Positions 50,631 to 59,080 of a DNA stretch of 64,000 bases are shown here, piece by piece. A program made the translations under genes and the position numbers. Origin of the DNA: Dietzia sp032248695 (GTDB lineage Bacteria > Actinomycetota > Actinomycetes > Mycobacteriales > Mycobacteriaceae); NCBI RefSeq assembly GCF_032248695.1, contig NZ_JAVHXC010000002.1, forward strand, positions 372,001-436,000, written 5' to 3'. Every line of letters begins with the position of its first letter. Positions within the stretch are counted from its first letter, which is position 1. The notes below the pieces were generated by a model. The model was not told the origin of the DNA and ran no database searches. It worked only from the letters and a program-made list of their open reading frames with translations.

Positions 50631-51107
50631 TCACGTCGCGGTCTCGTACTTCGCCGCGAGCTTCGACAGCGTCTCGGTGATGCCCGCCGCGTTCTGCTTG
50701 TCCACGCCGACGATCTCGAAGAACTTCCCCAGCTTGGACGGCCGGTTGTCGAAACTCTCCACGACCTCGGTCCTCCCGCCCGGGGCCGGGGTGAACTCCC
50801 AGCGCCACCGGTGACCGGCGGGATGCGCCCACTCGATCACCTTCCGGGTGGGGGTGTCGCGGTATTCGGTCACCGTGCAGGTGATGCGGTAGGGCACGCC
50901 GTACATCCGCATCGCGGTGGTGAACTTGGCCCCGGCATGAAGGGTCGACGGCCCCTGGACGTTGTCCCGCACGGTTCCGGAGCCGTCGACGAGCCCGTGC
51001 TTCCGGGGATCGTTGACGAGGGCGAACAGTTCCTCGGCGGGTGCGTTCACGGTGACGCTGCGGGCGACCACGCGTGGTCCGCGGTCGACGGTGCTGATTG
51101 CGGTCAT
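50631..51107 (-). CDS. SRPBCC (START/polyketide-cyclase-like) protein
   Basis: The protein has 158 residues. VVARSVTVNAPAEELFALVNDPRKHGLVDGSG, RITCTVTEYRDTPTRKVIEW and RWRWEFTPAPGGRTEVVESFD are the helix-grip fold pattern of SRPBCC proteins, which bind hydrophobic ligands. ATG 51107 is the first residue fitting the fold. GGAAGG lies ~10 bases upstream, followed by a CTCCTCC stretch that could pair with it. Function unknown. Confidence 0.75.
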   Translation of the reverse strand: MTAISTVDRGPRVVARSVTVNAPAEELFALVNDPRKHGLVDGSGTVRDNVQGPSTLHAGAKFTTAMRMYGVPYRITCTVTEYRDTPTRKVIEWAHPAGHRWRWEFTPAPGGRTEVVESFDNRPSKLGKFFEIVGVDKQNAAGITETLSKLAAKYETAT

Positions 51108-51235
51108 AGGAGGAGAACCTTCCTTGTGGACTCGGCCCGCTCTCGGACTCGGCGGATCGGCGAGCTCGGGTGCGGTGCAGCCCACCGTACGGCCGGGCTA
51201 CGACATCGTGCGGCCCTTCGGGCATGCCCGATGGA

Positions 51236-51550
51236 TCAACTGACGGCCTTGAGTCCGACCACGCCGCCGACGATCATCGCGAGGAACAGCACTTTCGCGG
51301 CCGAGACGGGTTCCGCACCGGTGACCATCGCGTAGACGACGGTCAGCGAGGCACCGATGCCGACCCAGACCGCGTACGCGGTGCCCACGGGCAGGTCGCG
51401 CATCGCGTAGGCCAGACCGACCATGCTCACGACCAACGCGACGCCGAACACGGCCGAGGGCCACAGTCGCGTGAACCCCTCCGAGCGGCCGAGCGCCGTG
51501 GCCCACACCGCCTCCAGAACTCCGGACAGAACGAGTACGACCCACGCCAT
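51236..51550 (-). CDS. gdx: SMR-family guanidinium exporter
   Basis: The protein has 104 residues with four membrane helices. VLSGVLEAVWATALGRSEGFTRLWPS carries the essential Glu (~14) and the Gdx/SugE-type sequence rather than the Qac type; GTAYAVWVGIGASLTVVYAM and MIVGGVVGLKAVS complete it. Gdx proteins export guanidinium against protons. A guanidine-III riboswitch directly upstream on the same strand fixes the assignment. GGAGG lies before ATG 51550. Confidence 0.92.
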   Translation of the reverse strand: MAWVVLVLSGVLEAVWATALGRSEGFTRLWPSAVFGVALVVSMVGLAYAMRDLPVGTAYAVWVGIGASLTVVYAMVTGAEPVSAAKVLFLAMIVGGVVGLKAVS

Positions 51551-51561
51551 GACAGCCTCCT

Positions 51562-51606
51562 GCGGGCCGTCTTGTCGCACACCGGGTACGGCACCCCTCG
51601 TCCGGA
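51562..51606 (-). ncRNA. Guanidine-III (ykkC-III) riboswitch
   Basis: Minus strand: CCGGACGAGG, then GCCGTACCCGG, then GACAAGACGGC matches the pseudoknotted ykkC-III consensus almost base for base. It ends just before the CAGGAGG ribosome site of gdx, so guanidine binding would expose that site. Adjacent GC-rich palindrome GAGCCCCGG/CCCGGGGC lies 5' to it. Confidence 0.92.
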
Positions 51607-51708
51607 GGCCCCGGGCCGGGGCTCTGTTTCTCAGGCTCGCACGCGGCACCCTGGTGGGCAACGTCAGATCCGTCACCACGGCCGCCCCCGGAACCTAGGC
51701 TGGCCTCC

Positions 51709-52605
51709 ATGAGAGTGGGCGTGGTCTCTGAGCTGTGGCGTTACCCCGTCAAGTCGATGCGGGGTGACCGCATCACCGAGACCGCCGTGACCGAGAGCTG
51801 GGGGTTGCCCGGTGACCGTGGCTGGGTCGTGCGGGACGAGGAGGCCGGTGAGATCCGCAGCGCCAAGAAGCTCGCGGACCTCCTCCGGTTCCACGCCCGC
51901 TACCTCGAGGAGCCCCTCGCCGACGCCACGCCGCCGGTCGAGATCGAGTTCCCGGACGGTTCGACGGTGCGGAGCGACGACGACCGGGTCCACGAACTGC
52001 TCTCGGCCGCGCTGGGTCGGCGGGTCAGCCTGCATCCGCGCCGGCCGGCGGACGACCACGAGCACTACCGGCGCCTCGCCGTCGACGAGGCGGACCTGCG
52101 GTCTCAGCTCGGCCTCGGACCCGATGACCCTTTCCCGGAGTTCACGGGGATGCCCGCGGACGTCCTCGCCGAGTTGGAGGACTACGCCAGCCCGCGCGGC
52201 ACGTACTTCGACGCCCTGCCGTTGTCGCTGCTGACCAGTACCGCACTCCGGTCACTGCAGTCCGCGCTTCCGGACTCGGTGATCGATCCCCGCCGGTTCC
52301 GCAAGAACATCATCGTTCAGCACGAGTCGGAGGGATCCGGCGCGGGTGCGGACGCCGACGCGCCCGGAGGCGGGCACCCCGAGTTCGACTGGGTGGGTCG
52401 CCGCCTGGCCGTCGGCGAGGTGGAATGCGAGGTCGTCATGCGGATCTCACGCTGCCGCATGGTGACCCTGCCGCAGGCCGACCTGCCTCACGATCGCGGC
52501 ATCCTGCGGTCGCTCGCCCGCGAGAACGGCTCGAAGTTCGGGGTCTACCTGCGCGCTCTCACTCCGGGCACGATCCGCGAAGGCGACGAGGTCCAGCTCG
52601 TCTGA
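51709..52605 (+). CDS. MOSC-domain protein with N-terminal beta-barrel
   Basis: The protein has 298 residues. The N-terminal domain reads VVSELWRYPVKSMRGDRITETAVTESWGLPGDRGW; the C-terminal MOSC domain reads FRKNIIVQ, DWVGRRLAVGEVECEVVMRISRCRMVT with a candidate catalytic Cys (RCRM), then GSKFGVYLRALTPGTIREGDEV. Relatives carry molybdenum cofactor and reduce N-hydroxylated compounds (mARC/YcbX). TAGGCT lies seven bases before ATG 51709, with no ribosome site: leaderless pattern. Confidence 0.86.
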   Translation: MRVGVVSELWRYPVKSMRGDRITETAVTESWGLPGDRGWVVRDEEAGEIRSAKKLADLLRFHARYLEEPLADATPPVEIEFPDGSTVRSDDDRVHELLSAALGRRVSLHPRRPADDHEHYRRLAVDEADLRSQLGLGPDDPFPEFTGMPADVLAELEDYASPRGTYFDALPLSLLTSTALRSLQSALPDSVIDPRRFRKNIIVQHESEGSGAGADADAPGGGHPEFDWVGRRLAVGEVECEVVMRISRCRMVTLPQADLPHDRGILRSLARENGSKFGVYLRALTPGTIREGDEVQLV

Positions 52606-52670
52606 ACTCCGGTCTGGTCCACGGGTCCGGAGAGGAGCGGGCCCGTTCGCGGCTGGGTACGGTCGGGGCC

Positions 52671-53513
52671 ATGCCCCCTCTCCCCTCGCCTTCGACCCGA
52701 CCGACATCCGGAGCAGAACTGACGGTGGCGGTCGTCGGCGCCGGCGCGATCGGCGGCGCCGTCATCGAGGCGCTCGAGCAGGGCCGGGTCCCGGGTGCGA
52801 GGCTCGGCGCGGTGCTCCGATCGAACAGCACGGAGAGCGAGATCGAGGCCGCCGTCGACGCGGCCGACGTGGTTGTCGAGGCCAGCAGCGTCGCGGCCGC
52901 CGAGGCGTACATCCCGCGGGTCACGGCCACCGGGACGGACATCATCGTGTGCTCGTGCGGTGTCTTCGCCCGGCACGACGACCCCCGCACCCTCCCCGCG
53001 CCGGGCCCGCACGCCGGGCGGGTCCTCGTACCGGCCGGCGCGATCGGCGGTCTGGACGTGCTGGCGGCGGCCGCCCGCGCGGAGACCGGCGAAGCCCGCG
53101 TCCGCCACGTCACCATCAAGTCCCCGGCCGCCCTGAACGTGGGCGACGAGCTCGCCGGACCTCGCGAGGTGTTCCGCGGCTCGGCCCGCGAGGCCGCGCT
53201 CGAGTTCCCCCTCACCTCCAACGCCTCCGTCGCCCTCGCTCTGGCGACGCTCGGCCTGGACCGGACCGAGGTGAGCGTCGTCGCCGACCCGGACGTCGAA
53301 CGCACCCGCCACGTCGTGGAGTGGGAGTCCCCCGTGGGCCGCTACGAGCTGCGGTTCGAGAACGCCGTGGACCCCGACTCCGGTGGCCGCACTTCGGCGA
53401 TCACCGCCTGGTCGGTGGTGGGGGTCCTCCACGCGCTCGCGGCCGGGGTCGGGCCGGGGGTCGTGGTCCTCGGGGGCGATCGACCGGTGGAAGGCGCCAC
53501 GCCGAGCCCCTAA
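52671..53513 (+). CDS. Aspartate dehydrogenase-like protein
   Basis: The protein has 280 residues. TVAVVGAGAIGGAVIEALEQGRVPG is the NAD loop; VVVEASSVAAAEAYI, VPAGAIGGLDVLAAAA, TIKSPAALN and FPLTSNASVALALATLGLDRTEVSVVADP match L-aspartate dehydrogenase (NadX/DUF108). It would form iminoaspartate for NAD synthesis or catabolise aspartate. TACGGT lies exactly seven bases before ATG 52671 (leaderless pattern). Confidence 0.85.
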   Translation: MPPLPSPSTRPTSGAELTVAVVGAGAIGGAVIEALEQGRVPGARLGAVLRSNSTESEIEAAVDAADVVVEASSVAAAEAYIPRVTATGTDIIVCSCGVFARHDDPRTLPAPGPHAGRVLVPAGAIGGLDVLAAAARAETGEARVRHVTIKSPAALNVGDELAGPREVFRGSAREAALEFPLTSNASVALALATLGLDRTEVSVVADPDVERTRHVVEWESPVGRYELRFENAVDPDSGGRTSAITAWSVVGVLHALAAGVGPGVVVLGGDRPVEGATPSP

Positions 53514-53545
53514 CGTGTGGGTTCCAGTCGATCGAGAGGTGCGAA

Positions 53546-53812
53546 ATGACCAACGCCCGACCGTCAGACCCCGACCCTGCCCAGAGCCCCGACGTGGACA
53601 GCCACGGCGCGGCACCCGCCGGCATCACGCCGGACTCCGACTCCACCTCGTTGCAGTCGGACAGCGCCACCAACAAGCAGGGCCCTCTGCAACAGCAGAG
53701 CCCGACACCTCAGCCCGGCAACAAAGCCGCGTACGTGTGGATCGCGGTCATCGCCGTCGTCGTCCTCCTCGTCGTCATCGGGCTCGTCGGCTACGCGTTC
53801 GAAGTGTTCTGA
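53546..53812 (+). CDS. Small membrane protein with C-terminal helix
   Basis: The protein has 88 residues. A hydrophilic, Gln/Asp/Ser-rich N-terminal ~60 residues (SDSTSLQSDSATNKQGPLQQ) is followed by one helix at the C-terminus (AAYVWIAVIAVVVLLVVIGLVGYAFEVF), a tail-anchored layout. ATG 53546 has GAGAGG upstream. A TAACGT -10-like hexamer overlaps the stop of the aspartate dehydrogenase gene. Function unknown. Confidence 0.65.
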   Translation: MTNARPSDPDPAQSPDVDSHGAAPAGITPDSDSTSLQSDSATNKQGPLQQQSPTPQPGNKAAYVWIAVIAVVVLLVVIGLVGYAFEVF

Positions 53813-53816
53813 CGCC

Positions 53817-55001
53817 ATGCCCGCCGCGTTCGACACCGTGATCGTCGGGGCGGGCAACGCCGGGGTCTCCCTGGCCGCCCGCCTCAGGCGCGACGGCGTG
53901 CGCAGCGTCGCGCTCATCGACCCCAGCCCCGTGCACCGGTACCGACCGATGCTCAACTACGCGGCGGCCGGGCAGGCCCGCATGTCACGGTACGAACGGC
54001 CCATGGCGACCGTCGTCCCCGACGGCGTCGAGCTCCTCCCCCACGCGGCGACCCGTGTCGACCCCGCCGAGCGCACGGTCACCCTGGACACGGGCGCCAC
54101 CGTCGGCTACCGCGACCTCGTGGTGTGCCCCGGCCTGACCCCGCACTGGGACGCCGTCCCGGGGCTGCAGGAGGGCTACGTCGACGGGTGGGCGGTGTCC
54201 GCACACGTGCCCGAGTACGCCGGCCGGGCGTGCGCCGCCCTGGTCCGCGTACGCGAGGGCACCGTGGTGTTCTCGGTCCCGCCGGAACCCGCCTCCTGTG
54301 GCGGCACGGTGCTCAAGGCGATGTTCCTGGCCTGTGACCACTGGCGGCGCGAGGACGTGCTCGACCGGATAGACATCCACCTGGTGACCCCGTTCCGCGG
54401 GCTCCTCGGTCTCGAGCACGCCGACCGGAGGCTGCGGCCGTTCATCGAGCGGTACGGCATCACCGTGCACGAGCAGTCGCGCATCGACTCCGTGGACCAT
54501 CACGCCCGCACGGTCGCGGTCGCCGGCCCGACCCCCTCGACCATCGAGGACGTCCACCTGGCCTACGTCACCCCGCACTCCCGCGCGCCCCGGTTCGTCG
54601 CCGACTCCGGCCTGGCCACCGACGACGACGCCGCCCTGGTCGACGTCGACCCGGGCACCCTGCGTCACACCCGCGTCGACACCGTCTGGGGACTCGGGGA
54701 CGCCGCGACGGTCGGCACCCGCCCGTCGGGCGGCGCGTTGCGGGACCAGGTGGGGGTGGTGGCCGACAACCTGCGCGCCACCCGCGACGGTGGGGCGCTA
54801 CGGGAGTACGACGGCTACACGGTCATCCCCGTCGCCGTGAGCAGGAACCGGCTGGTGCTCGACGAGCACGACCGGAGCGGGCGGCCGGCCCCCTCGGTCC
54901 GCGGGATCGACCTCACCGTGCCACGGCGGGCGACGTACGCGTTCGACCGGTTCGTCCAACCCGTCGTGTACTTCCGCAAGCTCCTGCGCGGGCGGGTCTG
55001 A
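53817..55001 (+). CDS. SQR-like FAD-dependent oxidoreductase
   Basis: The protein has 394 residues. FAD loop TVIVGAGNAGVSLAARLRRDG, LINYAAAGQ-like MLNYAAAGQ, YRDLVVCPGLTPHWDAVPGL and especially VPPEPASCGGTVLKAMFLACDHWRR, the block that in sulfide:quinone reductases holds a catalytic Cys. The end VWGLGDAATVGTRPSGGALRDQVGVVADNL binds FAD. It follows the tail-anchored protein by four bases. Sulfide or a related sulfur species as substrate is inference, strengthened by the neighbouring sulfatase genes. Confidence 0.8.
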   Translation: MPAAFDTVIVGAGNAGVSLAARLRRDGVRSVALIDPSPVHRYRPMLNYAAAGQARMSRYERPMATVVPDGVELLPHAATRVDPAERTVTLDTGATVGYRDLVVCPGLTPHWDAVPGLQEGYVDGWAVSAHVPEYAGRACAALVRVREGTVVFSVPPEPASCGGTVLKAMFLACDHWRREDVLDRIDIHLVTPFRGLLGLEHADRRLRPFIERYGITVHEQSRIDSVDHHARTVAVAGPTPSTIEDVHLAYVTPHSRAPRFVADSGLATDDDAALVDVDPGTLRHTRVDTVWGLGDAATVGTRPSGGALRDQVGVVADNLRATRDGGALREYDGYTVIPVAVSRNRLVLDEHDRSGRPAPSVRGIDLTVPRRATYAFDRFVQPVVYFRKLLRGRV

Positions 55002-55087
55002 GCCGGCCGGCCACCTGAGCGCGGGGCGCCCGAGCGCAGGGGCGCGGCCGGCACGCCCGCCGCGCCCCGGGCCGCGCCCCGCGCTGA

Positions 55088-57478
55088 TCAGTGCGTCGCC
55101 AGCTCGATGCTCTCCCTCCTCGCCCGCGGCAGCTCGCTGCCACGCTGCAGGTCCACCCGCACGTGGTGCAGCGTCGCTCCGCGGACCGGGAACGCCCCCT
55201 CGTAGGCGGTGCTCACCGCACTGCCGCGACTGCGGCCGACGTCCAGGGTCTCGTTCATGCTGAACATCGCGGGGGCCGTCACGGCGATGCGGCCCCGACC
55301 GACCTCCTCGCCGTCGACGAGCAGGGACAGGTCGGCGCCGGCGGCGATCCCGCCGTCGTAGCCGAACTCCAGCTCGACGGTGCGGGCGCCCGCCGGGAGG
55401 GGCTCGCTGCCGGCGGCGCGACCGTGGTGGCGGCCGAAGAAGTTGTACTCGAACACCGGCACGCCGTCGAGGAGGTACAGCGTCAGGCCGCCGAACCGCC
55501 CGCCCATGCTCAACAGGACCCCCTCGCACTCCCCCACCTCGTGCACGTCGAGCGACGCGGTGAGCAGGAACCCCCTGTTGAACAGCGTGGGCGCGGCCTT
55601 CTCGTTGAGCCCGTCCATGTGGGGGTACAGGGTGATGGAGGACCGGCCGGCCATGGGGTGGGGCGGCCGGCTGTCGGGGCGGGCCTGGCGGCCGACGGTG
55701 CTGTCGTCGAGCGGCAGGACGTCGTAGCGGGCGGCCTCGGCGATGAACTTGGTCTTGAGCCGGTCGAGGACGTCCGGGTGCTCGTCGGCCAGGTCGCGGG
55801 CCTGCGACCAGTCCACGCGGGTGTCGTACAGCTCCCAGGTGCTGGAGGCCAGGTCGCCCAGGTCCACCCGGGAGGCCATGAGCCAGGGGGCGCGCTGGAC
55901 GGTGACGGCGGTCCACCCGTGGTCGTAGATCCCGCGGTTGCCGAAGATCTCGAAGTACTGGGTGGTGTGCCGGTCCGGGGCGTCGGGTTCGGTGAACGTG
56001 TAGGTCATGCCGACGCCCTCGAGTGGTTTCTGCGCGACCCCGTCCACGGTGTGCGGCATGGGCAGGCCGGCCGCCTCGAGGATCGTCGGCGTGATGTCCA
56101 CGCAGTGGTGCCACTGGTGGCGCAGCCTGCCGGGTTCGGCGATCCGCCCCGGCCAGTGCGCGACGAGCCCGTTGCGGGTGCCGCCGTAGTGGGAGGCGAC
56201 CTGCTTGGCCCACTGGTACGGGGTGTTGAGCGCGAGCGCCCACGACGCCGGGAAGTGCGGGTACGAGTCGGGGCCGCCGAGGTCGTCGAAGTTCTCCAGC
56301 AGTTCCTGCGTGGTGGAGGGCAGGCCGTTGAGCCCGGCCAGGTAGTTGAAGGCCCCCAGCCGCCCGCCCTCGGTGGAGGCACCGTTGTCGCCGACCATGT
56401 ACAGCACGAGGGTGTTATCGAGCGCACCGGTGGCGGCGAGGTGGTCGATGAGTCTGCCCACCTGGTCGTCGGTGTGCTCGAGGAACCCGGCGTACAGCTC
56501 CATGAGGCGGGAGGCGACCCGCCGTTCCTCGTCGTCGAGCTCCTCCCAGTGCGGTAGTCCCGGGGCCCAGGGGCCGAGCTCGGTGTCGGGTGGCACCACG
56601 CCGAGGTCCTTCTGGCGTTCGAGCGTCTGCTCCCGCAGCGCGTCCCAGCCCTCGTCGAACCGCCCGGCGTACCGGTCACGGTGGGACTCGGGCACGTGCA
56701 GGGGCGCGTGGACGGCACCGAACGGCAGGTAGCAGAACCAGGGCTGGCCCGGGGAGACGGAGTCCAGCTCGTCGATCCACTGCACGGCGCGGTCCACGAG
56801 GTCCTCGGTGAGGTGGTAGCCCTCCTCCGGCGTGCGCGGCGGATCCACCTGGCGGCGGCCGTCGTAGAGGACGGGGGTGAAGTGGTCGGCCTCGGCGCCG
56901 AGGAACCCGTAGAAGGTGTCGAAGCCCTCCTCGGTGGGCCAGCGGTCGAAGGGGCCGGCGGCGGTGGTCTCCCAGGGCGGGGTCTGGTGCATCTTGCCGA
57001 ACGCCCCGGTGGCGTACCCGTTGCCGCGCAGCACGCGGGCGACGGTGGCGGCGGAGTCCGGGCGGACGCCGGTGTAGCCGGGTGCGCGGGTGGCCATCTC
57101 GGAGATCACGCCCATGCCGACGCTGTGGTGGTTGCGTCCGGTGAGGGTGGCCGCGCGGGTCGGCGAGCACAGGGCGGTCGTGTGGAACCGCGTGTAGGCG
57201 GCGCCGTCGCGGGCGAGGCGCTCGATGGTGGGTGTGTGGCACGGGCCGCCGAAGGCGGAGGAGGTGCCGAACCCCACGTCGTCGAGCATGACGAGCAGGA
57301 TGTTGGGCGCCGATTCCGGCGGGCGGACCTGCTCGGCTCCCGGGAACGGGTCGTGTTGGTGGCGGCGGTCCATCTCGGCGGCCACGCGCGACGCGAGGCG
57401 GCGGACGGGCACGACGTGGCGGTCCAGGGTCGGATCGTCGGCGCGGCCCGGTGTCGGGCGGTCGTGGGGCGTCGTCAT
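55088..57478 (-). CDS. Type I arylsulfatase (formylglycine-dependent)
   Basis: The protein has 796 residues. LLVMLDDVGFGTSSAFGG (metal-binding Asp pair), the modification motif ALCSPTRAATLTGRN with Cys-104 as formylglycine precursor, VGDNGASTEGG and YGGTRNGLVAHWPGRI. The C-terminal ~200 residues carry a beta-rich domain (FGYDGGIAAGADLSLLVDGEEVGRGR) as in long AtsA-type enzymes. No signal peptide, so cytoplasmic. It hydrolyses sulfate esters and releases sulfate for CysDNC. ATG 57478 overlaps the dioxygenase stop (ATGA). The activating enzyme is encoded at 59077. Confidence 0.93.
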   Translation of the reverse strand: MTTPHDRPTPGRADDPTLDRHVVPVRRLASRVAAEMDRRHQHDPFPGAEQVRPPESAPNILLVMLDDVGFGTSSAFGGPCHTPTIERLARDGAAYTRFHTTALCSPTRAATLTGRNHHSVGMGVISEMATRAPGYTGVRPDSAATVARVLRGNGYATGAFGKMHQTPPWETTAAGPFDRWPTEEGFDTFYGFLGAEADHFTPVLYDGRRQVDPPRTPEEGYHLTEDLVDRAVQWIDELDSVSPGQPWFCYLPFGAVHAPLHVPESHRDRYAGRFDEGWDALREQTLERQKDLGVVPPDTELGPWAPGLPHWEELDDEERRVASRLMELYAGFLEHTDDQVGRLIDHLAATGALDNTLVLYMVGDNGASTEGGRLGAFNYLAGLNGLPSTTQELLENFDDLGGPDSYPHFPASWALALNTPYQWAKQVASHYGGTRNGLVAHWPGRIAEPGRLRHQWHHCVDITPTILEAAGLPMPHTVDGVAQKPLEGVGMTYTFTEPDAPDRHTTQYFEIFGNRGIYDHGWTAVTVQRAPWLMASRVDLGDLASSTWELYDTRVDWSQARDLADEHPDVLDRLKTKFIAEAARYDVLPLDDSTVGRQARPDSRPPHPMAGRSSITLYPHMDGLNEKAAPTLFNRGFLLTASLDVHEVGECEGVLLSMGGRFGGLTLYLLDGVPVFEYNFFGRHHGRAAGSEPLPAGARTVELEFGYDGGIAAGADLSLLVDGEEVGRGRIAVTAPAMFSMNETLDVGRSRGSAVSTAYEGAFPVRGATLHHVRVDLQRGSELPRARRESIELATH

Positions 57479-58374
57479 GCCGGCACGTCCCCGACGATCG
57501 CGACGCGCTCCATCACGCGTCGGTGCGGGAAGTAGTCGCTACACGCGTAGTGCTGGGTGGCGCGGTTGTCCCAGAACGCGACCGTGCCGGGGGCCCACCG
57601 CAGGCGCACCTGGAAATCGGGCATCTTCACCTGGTCCAGCAGGCGGCGCAGCAGCTCCCGCCCCTCGACGGGGTCCACGCCGTCGATCTCGGTGGTGAAC
57701 AGGCTGTTGACGAACAGCAGCTTGCGGCCTGTCTCGGGGTGCGTGCGGACCACGGGGTGGTGCTGCGGCGGGTACTGCGCCTGCATCTCGGCGAGCCTGT
57801 CCGGGGTCATCCCGCGGCCGAACGACGGGGTGAAGTCGTGCGTGGCGGTGAGTCCGTCGATCCGCTCGCGGATGTCGGCGGGCAGGGCGTCGTAGGCGTT
57901 GCCCATGTCGGACCACAGGGTGTCGCCGCCGGCGTCGGGCACCTCGATCGCGCGGAGCACCGAGCCCAGGGGCGGGCGGTCCTTCCAGGTCACGTCGACG
58001 TGCCAGATGTTCTCCATGCCCGGGTTGTCCTGGCCGCGGTCGAAGCGGACGACCTCGGGGATCTCGCCCTGGTCGAGGATCGGGTGGACCTCGAGCTCGC
58101 CCCAGTGGGCGGCGAAGTCGCGGTGCTGGTGGGCGGTGAGGTGCTGCTGGTCGCGGAAGAACAGGACCTTGCGTTCGAGGAGCGCGGTCCTCAGTTCGGC
58201 GATCTGTTCGGGGGTCGGCGCGGCGAGGTCCACGCCCTCGATGTCGGCGCCGATGAACGGGGTGACGGGCCGCACGCCGATGTGCTGGTAGGTGGCGGGC
58301 GGGGCGTCGTCGGCTCCGAGCCTGAGGCGCTTGGGGCCGAACTCGATCTGGTGGTCGCCGATGGTGACCTGCAT
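57475..58374 (-). CDS. TauD/AtsK-type 2-oxoglutarate-dependent dioxygenase
   Basis: The protein has 299 residues. Iron ligands are in WHVDVTWKDRPP (His-125, Asp-127) and the distal His ~275 (NRATQHYACSDYF); the 2-oxoglutarate Arg is in HRRVMERVAI. Family members open sulfonates (taurine) or alkyl sulfates to release sulfite or sulfate. Coupling to an arylsulfatase favours an alkyl- or aryl-sulfate role. First gene of the minus-strand pair, divergent from tetR with two operators between. Confidence 0.9.
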   Translation of the reverse strand: MQVTIGDHQIEFGPKRLRLGADDAPPATYQHIGVRPVTPFIGADIEGVDLAAPTPEQIAELRTALLERKVLFFRDQQHLTAHQHRDFAAHWGELEVHPILDQGEIPEVVRFDRGQDNPGMENIWHVDVTWKDRPPLGSVLRAIEVPDAGGDTLWSDMGNAYDALPADIRERIDGLTATHDFTPSFGRGMTPDRLAEMQAQYPPQHHPVVRTHPETGRKLLFVNSLFTTEIDGVDPVEGRELLRRLLDQVKMPDFQVRLRWAPGTVAFWDNRATQHYACSDYFPHRRVMERVAIVGDVPA

Positions 58375-58434
58375 GGGGGTTCCTCTCGTGACGGCGGGTT
58401 CCGCGGGCGGCGGCGGTGGTGGTGGTGGCCGGGC

Positions 58435-58485
58435 GTAGACGGTTGTCTACAGGCGGGCCTGTCCAGACAGTAGACGTTCGTCTAC
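58435..58485. promoter_or_regulatory. Two TetR-type operators
   Basis: GTAGAC-GGTT-GTCTAC (58435-58450) and GTAGAC-GTTC-GTCTAC (58470-58485) are perfect palindromes with centres 35 bases apart. The second overlaps the -10 TACAGT (58483-58488) that lies seven bases before the tetR ATG. They should bind the TetR encoded at 58496 and control both directions. The half-spacing (N4) distinguishes them from McbR boxes (N6). Confidence 0.75.
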
Positions 58486-58495
58486 AGTTGCGTCC

Positions 58496-59080
58496 ATGGA
58501 ACGCGCCACACCGGATCGCCCCGTCGGTCGAGACGCCGTCCGCCGCGCCGTGTTGGGCACGGCCCGGCGGGTCTTCGCCGCCCGCGGGCCGCGCGCGCCG
58601 CTACGCCTGGTGGCCGAGGCCGCGGGGGTCAACCTCGGCCTCATCCACCGGCACATCGGGAACAAGGACGACCTGCTGGCGGCGGTCCTCGAGGAGGGCC
58701 TGCGCCACGGATCCGCCCACGTCGCCCAGCACGACGACGCCGGCCGGGCCGTCCGCGCCATGCTCGCCGGGGCCACGGCCAACCCGGACTTCAGCCGGCT
58801 GCTCGTGTGGTTGTCACTGGACCCCGACTCCGTGGCGCGCCCGCTCCTCGACGCCTCGACGCGCCCCGCCCGCGCGGTGGCCCACATGACCGCTCCCCCG
58901 CCGGCCGGCGACCTGCACCTCGCCCTGGCGCTCACGGTGATCTACGCCTGGCCGGTGCTCCGCGAGCAGATCCTCGACGTGCTGGAGGTCCCGGCCGCCG
59001 CGCGCGAGGACGTGGACGAGCGCATGGGCGCGCTGCTGTCCGAGGTGGTCACCGGGGTCGGCGCGGAGGGACGAGGATGA
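58496..59080 (+). CDS. TetR-family regulator of the sulfatase module
   Basis: The protein has 194 residues. The N-terminal HTH reads VRRAVLGTARRVFAARGPRAPLRLVAEAAGVNLGLIHRHIGNKDDLLAAVL. The ligand domain is helical and not informative. It starts with a leaderless-type promoter overlapped by its own operator, so autorepression is likely. It shares an ATGA junction with the formylglycine enzyme gene and is divergent from the dioxygenase-sulfatase pair. The inducer may be a sulfate ester or sulfur status. Confidence 0.88.
   Translation: MERATPDRPVGRDAVRRAVLGTARRVFAARGPRAPLRLVAEAAGVNLGLIHRHIGNKDDLLAAVLEEGLRHGSAHVAQHDDAGRAVRAMLAGATANPDFSRLLVWLSLDPDSVARPLLDASTRPARAVAHMTAPPPAGDLHLALALTVIYAWPVLREQILDVLEVPAAAREDVDERMGALLSEVVTGVGAEGRG

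Noticed and set aside
58435..58485. McbR boxes in the sulfatase promoter
   Set aside because: The half-sites TAGAC/GTCTA are the same but the spacing is four, not six, and a cognate TetR gene is adjacent; treated as separate operators.
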